A stretch of 64,000 bases of DNA from Brachionus plicatilis. Taxonomy: Eukaryota; Rotifera; Eurotatoria; Ploima; Brachionidae. The notes beneath the pieces are model-generated. The model was given only the letters and a program-made list of their open reading frames with translations. It was not told where the DNA came from and searched no databases. Every line of letters starts with the position of its first letter. Position 1 is the first letter of the stretch. Position numbers and translations under genes: made by a program. This document shows positions 26,774 to 37,489 of this stretch, one piece after another. Where the stretch lies: positions 2,657-66,656 of the forward strand of contig QEOQ01000253.1 of NCBI GenBank assembly GCA_010279815.1, read 5' to 3'.

Positions 26774-29700
26774 ATGTCCCAAATGAGTAAAGAATCTGAA
26801 ATGGAAACTGATGCAGGTTCCCAGGCATCAAAATCAAACTTCGATGAACCTAAATTCTTAAATTTTGATTCATTTACCCAATTTCATGATGTAAATTAGA
26901 TAAACATTTTCAAAATTTTCAGTTTATTAATTTTGTTGTGATAGACATTTTCGGCAAGAATCAAAGATACGGTGGCAGCCTCATCTAAACTAGGTCTAAA
27001 GGAATCAGATCTTGAATATTTTTTGGCTTTTCCCAGCTTCCAAGATTTTATTAGTAAGCAAAATGATCGTATTCTGCGACTGTAATAGCTTTTAGTTAAT
27101 TTTTTTCTATTCCAAAATTTAAAACTAATTTCAAGAATGGGCCAAGTATTGAAAAATCAAAATGTTAAAAAGTCAAATTTTAATTCAACAAAATTGGATG
27201 ATGAAGAAAGAATCGACTTGTTAACTGACATCAACGATCAATTAATTGAAAAACTGGTACATATTTTTTAAATTTTTTTTTTTAATTTTAAAGAATAAAT
27301 TTGAAACAGGGCATCAAATTGGATGAACTTCAAGGCTTGCGAAAAAAGACCGAGACTGAAATGAAATTAACTGTTACTACTTTGAACGCCACTTCTCGAA
27401 ACATAAACACTAGCTGGAACAAAGATGTTACTAAATTAACCTTTAAAAAAATTAATTTTAAATTAAATTAAAAGGCGGGTATGATAATTAACAAAGACCA
27501 AGCTAAAAATCTGCAACAAACAGTCAATAGACAAAATACAACAGTAACTGGAATCACTTTCAGTCAATTTGCGAATAAAAAGGGAACCGTTCAAAAATCT
27601 CAACTTTTTTTTAAAGACAAAATAGATAATTCTTATCTTCCATTTGTTCCAAAAATTGCTTCAAAACCAAATGCGCTCATACCTTTGCCAGAGATATATC
27701 AAAAATTGAGTCAACTAGACTTTGAAATTAGCCATGAAGTATTCAATCAAAATACTGAATTGTATTCTTAATTTATTTTTTTTATTTCAAATTTAACTTT
27801 AAAAAAAAAGACTCGAAAACCCTTATGCCCATGAAATTGAACAACTTATTTTAACAGAAAGTGATCTAAATTTAGTTGATGAGGAAATTTCCAAAATGAT
27901 TCCAATAAAAAACGCTGCTTATAAATTCATTGATTCAGTTGATGATCTAAGATGGCTTTGTCAACACTTAGGAAAAGAAAATCGATCTAAAATAAGAGAA
28001 ATAGCCGTGGATCTAGAACATCATTCTTACCGGTCATTTTTGGGCTTTACCTGCTTGATGCAAATATCAACCAGAGATGAGGACTTTTTAATTGACACCC
28101 TTAAACTTAGATCTGAAATGCATATTTTAAACGAAATATTCACCGATTGGACTTTGTTGAAAGTTTTACACGGCGCTGACTTTGACATCGAGTGGCTGCA
28201 AAAAGACTTTGGAATTTATGTGGTCAACATGTTCGATACTGGTCAGGCTGCCAGACAACTTCAATATCCACACTTTTCACTAAGCTATCTGCTTCAAAAG
28301 TTTTGCAATATTAGTGCCCAAAAACAGTACCAACTGGCAGATTGGCGAATAAGACCACTGAGTGAAGGGATGATCAATTATGCCCGGGAAGACACTCGTT
28401 ACCTGCTCTTTATTTATGACCGACTTAAGAATCAGCTTGTTCAACAAAGTCTAGATAAGGATATTAGTTCTAGTAGTTTTAATCAGGTGTTTGAGAAAAG
28501 TAAACAAATATGCAGAAAAGCATATAAAAAACCGGTATTTTTTACCAAGGGTTTTCTCAATCTGTGTCAATCTAATTCACATTTAAATGCAAAACAAATG
28601 AAAGCTCTACAAGACTTGTATAAATGGAGGGATAAAATTGCTCGTGAAAATGATGAAAGCTGTGAGTTTGTTCTTAAAAACCATCAGCTTCTTAAGATTG
28701 CCGAATTGCTGCCAAGAGAAATTTATGGCATTCTAGCTCTATGCAATCCAATTTCTCCAATTGTTGAAACAACTGTTCATGAAATTCATGAAATAGTTAA
28801 AAAAGCAAGAGAATTTACAGGTATTTTGAAAATTTTCGTTTATTTATTAAAATTTAAAAATTGGAAAGATTTTCTAATTGTGATTTTCTTTTTTATTTGC
28901 TTATTGATCATTTTAAATTGGAATTATTATTAAAATATAATGTAATTTTTTATCAATTGGGAGCTATTTCAGAAAATTATTTTTTTGTTTTTTTAATTTA
29001 TAAAGAATATCTTAAGGTTTTTGGTAAAATTTTGAATTTAAATTTTTATATTTTTAGTTTAGAAATATAGACATAGAGAATAAAACATAGATCATAGAGA
29101 TAGCAAAAAAAATACATCGCAACATATTGATTTTTTATTCAATCATCAATAATTTCTTATAAATAAAAAAAAATTTATTTTTTTGATCTTGACGAAAATT
29201 TTTTTTCACCATCAAATTTTAAAAAGTTTAATTTAGACAAATTAAATTGATGAAAAAAAATTTTTGATTAAAAAGGATTATATGAAAATTCAAAGTCCCT
29301 TTAAATTTAATAAAGGAAAAAAAAATTTAAAGTTGATATCAAACATAGACAATGACAAAAGAACCAAATGGATATTACAGGTTGCTTTTTTTAAAAAAAA
29401 TTTTTATAAACTTTTGAGGTTTTTTTTTGGTTCTTATTAGGTCCTTTTTGGTTCTTTAGGGTTCTTTTTGGTTCTTTTTGGTTCTCTATGGTTCTTTATT
29501 CTTTATTTACTTAAGTTCTTCGGTTCTTTTTCCTTTTTTTAAAAAGAACCGTTCAGGTTCTTTGTGGTTCTTTTTGGTTCTTTTTGGTTCATTTTAGGTT
29601 CTTTATGGTTATTGGAAAGTAAAATGGCAAAGGTGAACAGGGTCCGGGGCGGAGCCCTGGTTTAGGGTTTCGGGTAATACGATGAAAAGCGTCTTTTTAA

Positions 29701-32177
29701 AAAAAAACCAAATTTTCGATTGTGGTGATTAATTAATAAAAAAACCCATGAATAGAACTAAAAAGAACCATAAAGAACCATAAAAAACAATAAAGAACCA
29801 AAAAAAACCATAAAGAACCAAAAAGAAAAAGAACCTGAAGGGTTCTTTTAAGGAAAAGGAAAAAGAACCGAAGAACTAAGTTAGAGAGAGAATAAAGAAC
29901 TATAAGGAACCAAAAAGAACCATTAAGAACCAAAAGGGTACTTTTTAAAAAAGGGAAAAAGAACCGAAGAACTAAGGTAGAGAGAGAATAAAGAACCATA
30001 AAGAACCATAAAGAACCTGAAGGGTTCTTTTAAAAAAAAGGAAAAAGAACAGAAGAACTTAGGTAGAGAGAGAATAAAGAACTATAAGGAACCAAAAAGA
30101 ACCATTAAGAACCAAAAGGGTACTTTTTAAAAAAGGGAAAAAGAACCGAAGAACTAAGGTAGAGAGAGAATAAAGAACCATAGAGAACCATAAAAAACCA
30201 TTAAGAACCAAAAGGGTTCTTTTTAAAAAAGGGAAAAAGAACCGAAGAACTTTAGTTAATAAAGAATAAAGAACCATAAAGAACCATAAAGAACCTGAAG
30301 GGTTTTTTTAAAAAAAAGGAAAAAGAACCGAAGAACTTTAGTAAATAAAGAATAAAGAACCATAAAGAACCTGAAGGGTTCTTTTAAAAAAAAGGAAAAA
30401 GAACAGAAGAACTTAGGTAGAGAGAGAATAAAGAACTATAAGCAACCATAAAGAACCATTAAGAACCAAAAGGGTTCTTTTTAAAAAAGGGAAAAAGAAC
30501 CGAAGATCTTGACTTTAAAAAGTAATAAGAACTAAAAAGAACCAAATAGAACCATTAATATTCAATTAAAAAATTTAAAAATAAGCAAAATTTCTTATTC
30601 AAATAGAGCGATACTGAAGTTTTGTTCCCTTTTTTAAGAGCACCTTAAAGAACCAACAAGTTCATTGTCTATGACTCGTTGATATGGGAAATTATGATGG
30701 CATTTTTTATTTGCAGAAATTTAAAAGGATTTTGAGTTTGCTACATTCAATTTTTATTTAAGGAAAATATAGTTAGCTTAAATAAATTAAATTAAATTAA
30801 TAAAATGTCTCAGAATTTTACTTTAAAAAACCAACTAAAGATAAAAATAATTTAGCGAAACATTAAAGTATTTATTTATCAAAAAGCTGGGTCTTGTCTG
30901 TTATGTGACCAAATTTTGTTGACTCGGTTTAAGTGAAATATTTAAATGCAATAAAAATTATAATACTATATTTTTTTGCTAATGCGTCAACACCGACCTC
31001 AATTTACATTAAAATTCTAATTACTTATTACAAACTTATTTTACCAATTTCAAAATTTTCCCGATCAATATCTTCTATTTATAAGACTTGGTTAAATCAA
31101 AAAAAAACTTTCAAAAAAATACCTGGTCACACAATAGTCCAAACCCAAAATAATTTTAATTAAAAATTTGCTTTAATTTAAGGAACTCTTGGGGCACTTG
31201 ATTTGGGCCAGCTTGAAAAAGAAACAGGTTTAGCAGGCGTTAAGCCCGATGTTAAGGAATCAAAATTACTTGAGACCATTGTTCATTCGGTCACATACGA
31301 TCCAACTTCAATTCTTAACTGTCCGCATGATTTTCCACATCAGTCTATAAAATCAGAATCGATGGAAACCGAACAAGCAACCTATTTAGAAGCAGCTCAT
31401 GAATCAAATTTGTCTGATTTACTGATTCGTCCAGTAGAACGTTCCAGTTCACTACCAAATGAATTTAAGCATAAATCTGTTATCCCACTTGATAAATTTT
31501 TTGATAAAACTGTTTTCAACGAAAAATTGGATAAACGTTTGAAAAAAATTGAAGAAAGAGTCAAAGAAATTAAAAAACAAATGAAAAGTCCATTTGAAAT
31601 GTTCTTGCCAAAATATTACCAAATTGGACATGATATACGGCCTGATCAATATTGGAATTTAATAACCTCAAGCGAAGTTCAGAAAGTTCAATCTGAACAG
31701 GAGCCAGAGCCCGTTGAGCCTACCAAGACCGATGACGTTTTGATGATTCCGCTAAAAAAACAATTTAAACATGAAAAAAATACTGAAACTAAAAAATTGA
31801 AAAAAAAACTTAAAGACGTTGATTTTTCAGAAGCCATTATTGAATATAATAAAAGAAAAAATGAACAGCAAGTTGAAGCTCTGGGTGATACGGAAAAAAA
31901 TGATGAACAATTTGAAAAATTATCAGAAAAAGTTAAGGACAATCTAAAGTCGATTTCACAGTTTGTGAAAAATGCAAATTTTTCAAAAGATAGTGAACAA
32001 TTTAAATATGATCCGGAGAATATGAACCAAATGTTTTCCAAAGCACATAGTTCAGAAAAGGAGCCGAAAGCTAAACGTTTTGAGGACAAATTTGGTAAAG
32101 CAAATAAGCGACGTTCGACTAATGCACTCACTAGATCCAAGAATACTAAAAGTTTTACTTTTAGAAAATCTAATTAA
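26774..32177 (+). CDS. EXOSC10: exosome component 10 (Rrp6 3'-5' exoribonuclease)
   Basis: EXOSC10/Rrp6 is the nuclear exosome's distributive exonuclease, trimming rRNA and snoRNA precursors and degrading faulty RNA. Seven exons fit: 26774-26890, 26945-27081, 27136-27256, 27310-27426, 27475-27761, 27811-28820, 31183-32177; 927 residues with consistent phases. An N-terminal PMC2NT-like region (FPSFQDF, NDRILRLMGQVL) is followed by KDKIDNSYLPFVPKI. The DEDD-Y nuclease has D327 and E329 (AVDLEHHSYRSF), D385 (HGADFDIEWLQKDFG), Y450 and D454 (NYAREDTRYLL). The D327-D385-D454 spacing equals that of the human enzyme. An HRDC domain follows (NAKQMKALQDLYKWRDKIA). The C-terminal Lys/Glu-rich tail is poorly conserved. 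The final intron (28821-31182) holds a minisatellite. The exon 4 donor (GTTACT) is weak but keeps the frame. Confidence 0.96.
29420..30560. repeat. AAAGAACC-type minisatellite in EXOSC10 last intron
   Basis: Units such as AAAGAACCATAAAGAACC repeat for most of 29750-30550. They are grouped in higher-order units of roughly 100-120 bp with a GAAGGGTTCTTTT segment, an A-run, GGAAAAAGAACCGAAGAAC and AGGTAGAGAGAGAATAAAG. A first block at about 29420-29610 carries the inverse motif (GGTTCTTTTT), making a large inverted arrangement. A G+C-rich core near 29640-29680 (GGTCCGGGGCGGAGCCCTGG) separates the two. Long frames through it are repeat artefacts. Confidence 0.9.
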
Positions 32178-34680
32178 ATAATATTTTTTTCTGAAGCTAA
32201 TTTTTTTATATACCATGGCTATATATTTCTAAATAAGATTAACTGTTTTTGATTTCAAGTATTCACTTTTAAATATTTTTTGAATAAATTTACGAAGATT
32301 TTGGCAATTTTTTTCTTTTTTATTATTTATTTAAAATATAATTTAAGAGTTTTTTTGGCCTGTTGGAATGGAAACTTAATCGTTTCTTTCGGATTAAATT
32401 TTGAGATCTTGAAAAATAAAAAATAAAGATATTTCGAAAAATATTAAATTAGTTTGAATTAAGTTTTCTAAATATTTTTTAAGTGAATGTCGAAGGAATT
32501 TCATGTATGACTCAAAAATTCATTGTGTAAAATTTTAATAATAATTTAGAGTTCACGAAATTCAAAACTTTAGTGCTATCTGAATTTCACATTTTTGACT
32601 CAAAATTCGTAATCTACGCCCTCGAAAACCCCAAAAAAAAAAATTTTTTGAAGGGGGTAAAAGAAAAATTTTTTATACCCAGGGTTCCAAAAATAGAAAA
32701 CCTTTTAAAAAGTTGTTGTTCTTTAAGACTCAAAATCTCAAAGATAAAACTTAAAAATATTAAAAAAGTATATATATTCTGAAAGAGCATAAAATTCTCT
32801 ACATGCTTTTGTAATTTAGAAAAAAAAAAAAAGGGTGTGGCGGTTTTTGTTGGCTAAATAAAGGAAAAAAATGTGTTTTTTCTGGTTTAAATCGCATCTC
32901 CTCCGAGGGATCAATTATGACCCTAAACCCTGGGTATAAAAAATTTTTTTTTTGCCCCCTTCAAAAAAATTTTTTTTTTGGGGTTTTCGAGGGCGTAGAT
33001 TACGAATTTTGAGTCAAAAATGTGAAATTCAGATAGCACTAAAGTTTTGAATTTCGTGAACTTTAATTGAAGTAATATTTGAAAATTTAATTTTTAAATT
33101 AGGTACTATTTTTTAGGAAAAAGCCCAATTGAGTGTTGAATTTATTTTGGTCAATTTGATTTTAATTACACATAGGATTTGACTGTGAGTAAGACGACAA
33201 AGAACGAAATTTTTTTCTTTATTAATAAATTAGTTTAAGATAATTGCTTATCATATGCATTTGGAATTTTTGATTAAAAAGAATAAGTTATTCGTATAAA
33301 TTAATATTTTCATGCAATTTAGAATGAAAAAATAGTGTTATGTAAACCAAAATTTATTTAAAAATTTATTAACTATTTATATCAAATACATTTTTGATTT
33401 TTTATTTAATTTTGTTCTTTGAAAGAGTGTAAAAATTTTTTTTTTTAGATTATGTAGGTTTGAAGTAAGCAAACTAGTTGATATTAAAATTATTGTCAAT
33501 AAATTAATTTTAACTTTTATTGTTAATTTTTAATTTACTCTGACGAGTTTTAAATTTTTATAAAATCTGTTCTTTGAAGTCATTACAATGTTAGTTTAGT
33601 TTAATTCATCGATACTGGTATATTTAGGATTTGGTTTTAATCTCAAAGTATTTTCGTAGTACTTAAAATTTAAGAATTTTATCAAGTATGGTAAATTTCT
33701 TTTTAAATTAATTAATTTTATTTAATTGTAAATCTTGAAAGTAAGTTTTCAAGTGCTAATAGAAATAAAAGGAACCATACATTCCTACTAGCTCGGACCA
33801 ATATCCTCAGCTATTTTTGGCTTTATTCAGATAAATAAATAAATAAGTCAGATTAATCCGATTAGCTATTAAAAGATACTTTTATTGGAAAATTTCCAAT
33901 TTTAACTTAAAAATGTGTAAGATTTGGGGTAGCTGAATTTTTTTTTACCAACGGATATAGCTAGCTAATTTTAAAAAATTAGAGTAAATTTGGCGAACAG
34001 AAATTTGTCGTTTCTTCTAACTAAAAAAATAAATAAATTAAATGAACGGTTTGATAATTTAGTTTAAACAATATGCTGAAAAGTTCGTTTCAATTCAGAA
34101 AAATCAAATAAATTTTTTATTAAAAGAGATAATTTTGGTCCGTTAGTTTTAAGCTTAATGCAGTAAAATAAGTCTGCAAATAAATCTGCAATTTTTCGAA
34201 TTTTGCACAACATTTAAAAGAATTCCTATCAACTATACCAGACTAAACCAACTATTACAGAGGTTTTGCAGACGTAAATTATTCCTTCAAGTTCAAAGGT
34301 TATTCAAAATTTTCTGAATTTAAAGTTATGTTGGTTATATTTGTTTTGGTGGTGAGCTAATTTCAATAAGTCAAAATTGTTTAAGACTACGATTTACCAA
34401 ACAGTTAATAGCCAACATCACTTGAGATAATCGAATTTAAAGAAAAAACTTCACAATCTCTTTAAATTAAAAAATTTAATTAAAAAACTTTGTTTCAAAT
34501 CTCTCAAAAGATTTACATTTTACAAATTTTGCAATTTTTTGATTTTGATTAATTTCAAATAACTTTATCTAAAGGGAATTTAAAAATAAAGTTTAAGTAA
34601 CCCAGGATAGGGATTTAATTTTTTAAATTTAAAACAAATCGAAATCCAACAATATCCAACTCTGATTTAAAAGTTATAAA
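32178..34680. other. intergenic region after EXOSC10
   Basis: A+T-rich DNA with a long inverted-repeat element at 32551-33061. Around 33830 there is a TAAATAAATAAATAAG run after CTAGCTCGGACCAATATCC, perhaps a retroelement tail. No gene recognised. Confidence 0.6.
32551..33061. mobile_element. fold-back element with ~140-bp inverted arms
   Basis: GTTCACGAAATTCAAAACTT at 32551 is mirrored by AAGTTTTGAATTTCGTGAAC ending near 33061. The arms remain almost perfectly complementary for about 140 bp, through TACGCCCTCGAAAACCCC and the CCCTGGGTAT end. About 230 bp of spacer separates them. No target duplication was clear and no protein is encoded. The arms could form a long RNA hairpin if transcribed. 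Confidence 0.85.
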
Positions 34681-36140
34681 ATGAATATTTTAAAAAGGAA
34701 CTTTTTTAAAAAAATTTTTTTTTTTGCACTCACTGTTTTAGTTGTTTATTTTTATTTAAACAGTCCAACTCACAGTCTGATCGAACTTTCATTTAATGAT
34801 TCATGTCCATGTAACAAAGGTTTCAAAATCGATATTAAAAAGACTGATGACAGAAAATATATTATTGAGCTGGAGAACAAATTTTTTGTTTTAAATTCTG
34901 AGCCTGTATTGACTTGTGATTTGCACAAAACACTTAAACGAGGTCCCAACCAAAAAGTAATCACTTACTCCTTGTATGGTAAAAATCCTCGGTATTACAA
35001 ACTTTTAAAAGAATTAATTGTAAAAGTAAAAGAAATGTATCCCGATTATGTGATGAGAATTTATCATGATGATTCTGTTAAGAGATCGCTAATTTGTCAA
35101 AACGAATGCTCAAATTCTCATGTTGATTTTTGTAATGTTCATAAGATACCTTTAAGCTTAACAGAAAGCAACAGAGTATTAGATTTAAAAAATGTACATG
35201 CAATGATGTGGCGTTTTCTCCCGGTTGGCGACAGTTTTGTTAGTTTGTTCATGAGTAGGGACATGGATTCGGAGCTTCTTCAAAGAGAAGTAGATTCGGT
35301 TCAGATATGGCTCAAATCACAAAATATTGGTCATATAATGAGAGGTAAAATTCTTTTAAAAAAAGAATCATATTTTAAAAAAAAATTTAATGCACATAAA
35401 CGAGGGTTTTAATTAAACAAAAAAAATAATACCTTAATTTTATTTTTGTTTTTTCTTAAAGACAATCATTTTAATTCATAAAATACCGGATAATCTAATT
35501 AATCTAATTTTTTAGAGTTAAATTTTAAAAAATTTTTGAATTACATAAGTTTAAATTTAAAATCAATTACTAATTATCTATAATTATATTGTGTTGGTAA
35601 ATGAAACCAAGTTTTTTATGGTCGTGTCATCTTTAAAGAATTTAAATATGGTTTATTTAGTTCTAAAGATGAATTTTAAAAAATTTTGATTATTTTTTTA
35701 AAACATGATTCTATTTTTTTTCTTATTTAGAAAAAATATCAACTTAAAATTTTATTAAATTAGATCACCCGTCGCATATTTACTTTATACTTGGAGGTAT
35801 GTGGGGATTAAAAGTCAACAAGGCAAGAAAATTTGGAAAAGAAATATATGAAAAAATTATCAACAAAAATATAACATCAAAATATAATCCAGATCTAATG
35901 CATAAAAGAGGCTTCGATCAAGATTTTCTAGCTGACAATGTTTATAGCATATTACGGCCTATATCTACTATTCATGATAGCTTTTTGTGTAAAAATTTCT
36001 CGGACTCAAAACCATGGCCTACTAGACGAATAGGAAATTGCTTTGTTGGCATAATAGGTAAATGTGATCCCAATTCTAAATTCAAAATATGTCCCAATGA
36101 GTGTAGACCGGTCGAAAATTTAGATTGGGAAAGCTGTTAA
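34681..36140 (+). CDS. type II membrane glycosyltransferase-like protein
   Basis: Two exons, 34681-35344 and 35764-36140, give 346 residues; the joint reads HIMR|DHPSH. A short Lys/Arg-rich cytoplasmic tail precedes a transmembrane segment at about residues 11-27 (IFFFALTVLVVYFYL), and the rest would face the Golgi or ER lumen. The soluble part has KVITYSLYGKNPRYY, MYPDYVMRIYHD, the acidic SRDMDSELLQREVDSV motif, GGMWGLK and RGFDQDFL, plus cysteines able to pair (LICQNECSN, CFVGIIGKCD). This layout matches a group of uncharacterised animal proteins resembling Golgi glycosyltransferases, where the DxD-type motif would bind a metal-nucleotide sugar. The substrate is unknown. Intron length 419 bp with GT-AG borders. 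Confidence 0.75.
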
Positions 36141-37183
36141 TTTTTATTGTAAATTTTTTTAATTATTTTCTTGAATTTAATTTTAAGATATTATTTAAAT
36201 TAACTTAATTAAATTTAATAAAACAACCCAAAAAATAACTAGTAATTTTCTTGTTGCTTTGAAAGAAATTTTTCGACCTGAAACTAGCAATTATGAAAAA
36301 TGAAACTGATTTTTGTATAAAATTAGAATCCAAACTAAAAATAAAAATTTAATTAACAAAAGATTAACAGGAGGTAATTAAAGAGAAAAAACGGCACTGA
36401 AAAATCTTCACCAGAGGCCGAAGAGTGCGCGCCAAATTATTATCGATGGTGAGAGCCGCCTTTATTTATTTCAGAACCCAAATATTTTGGAAAAGATCAA
36501 GTGTAGCATTACTTTTCAGTAATGTGTATATTTTTTTTTAAAGACTCTTAAGATTTCCTTTCTTTTTGAATAAAAAATGTGACCAAGTCATCTGAAAAAA
36601 GAAGAGTCTTGGCTGTTCGTTTTTTTTTTAATTTCTGTAAAGAAAAAATATTTTGTGTTAAATAGTTAAACTGCGCTATGATGATAAATGAAAATCAAAA
36701 TTTCGCTTAGTGCTTTGAAATCAGGTTTTATTTTAATAAATTTTTTTATTTTCAGGTATAATTGTTTAATTTGTTTAATTTGTTGCTGATTAATAAAAAA
36801 TAAATATTTTTTAATTATGTTTGAAATTTTTTGTTAATTTTGTTATTATTAATTAAAAATAACCTTATTTTCAGTATTTTTGTTTTTTATATACGCGAAT
36901 TTTTAACATGTTTTTCAAGATTAATAAATTTACAATTGAATAGATAATAAATTTTATTTTTAAATTTTTTTAAGTTAAATTTCTTTTTTGGCTCAATTAA
37001 AAACCTATTCCTTTGTTTAAAAGCTTATTTAGCTCTATATTTTATGTAATTGACGGTTAATTGTCCATTTAATTTATTAACATTGAATATTACAAAGATT
37101 ATTTCTCTCAAAACAAAATAAATGACAAAATTGAATGATCAATTTTTATATTTAATACACTTTTTACTTTAAATTTTGACTCT
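36141..37183. other. intergenic region with G+C-richer patch and U2-like motif
   Basis: 36380-36520 is less A+T-rich than its flanks, with GAAGAGTGCGCGCCAAATTA and a stretch TTTTGGAAAAGATCAAGTGT (36487-36506), then AGCATTAC. The latter resembles the U2 snRNA 5' region around its branch-site recognition sequence (TTTTGGCTAAGATCAAGTGT). The U2 5' end is not recognisable, so it is at most a fragment. The remaining DNA shows nothing. Confidence 0.3.
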
Positions 37184-37489
37184 CTAAAAATAATTGTGAA
37201 ATTTTTTGCATCTTCGAATTTGATGCAAAAACTTATTTAATTGATGGCGACAAATAAAGAGTCGTTTGAATTCATTTTGCCGTTTACCAATATAATGAGA
37301 ATTTTTTTTCATTGACCAGAATTCTTTGAAATTGCTCGGGGTGTAATCATTTTGAAGTCCTTTGAATTTTTCTTTGCTTTGATTCAAATTGTTTTTTAAA
37401 AGTGGAAAAATAAATTGAAAAAGACCATTAGCAAAGCATATTTGGTTCAATACTATCACACTCAAAATTAATAAATAAAAAAGCTTCAT
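37184..37489 (-). CDS. candidate small secreted peptide precursor
   Basis: A 101-residue frame starting with a convincing signal peptide (MKLFYLLILSVIVLNQICFA, cleavage near residue 20). The remainder has KK at 61-62, then NSHYI, then GKR at 68-70. That order would give a short C-terminally amidated peptide if processed like a neuropeptide. Two cysteines (C80 and C94) lie in a basic C-terminal segment (RLFICRHQLNKFLHQIRRCK). A TATA-like TATATAG lies about 10 bp before the ATG, too close for a normal promoter. No family was recognised. Chance cannot be excluded, since hydrophobic N-termini arise easily in such A+T-rich DNA. Confidence 0.4.
   Translation of the reverse strand: MKLFYLLILSVIVLNQICFANGLFQFIFPLLKNNLNQSKEKFKGLQNDYTPSNFKEFWSMKKNSHYIGKRQNEFKRLFICRHQLNKFLHQIRRCKKFHNYF

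Noticed and set aside
29733..30277. Long minus-strand frames rich in VLYSLSTLVLRFFFPFLK
   Set aside because: They are translations of the AAAGAACC minisatellite inside the EXOSC10 intron; the repetition of the protein mirrors the DNA repeat.
31688..32140. 150-codon minus-strand frame
   Set aside because: Antisense shadow of the final EXOSC10 exon.
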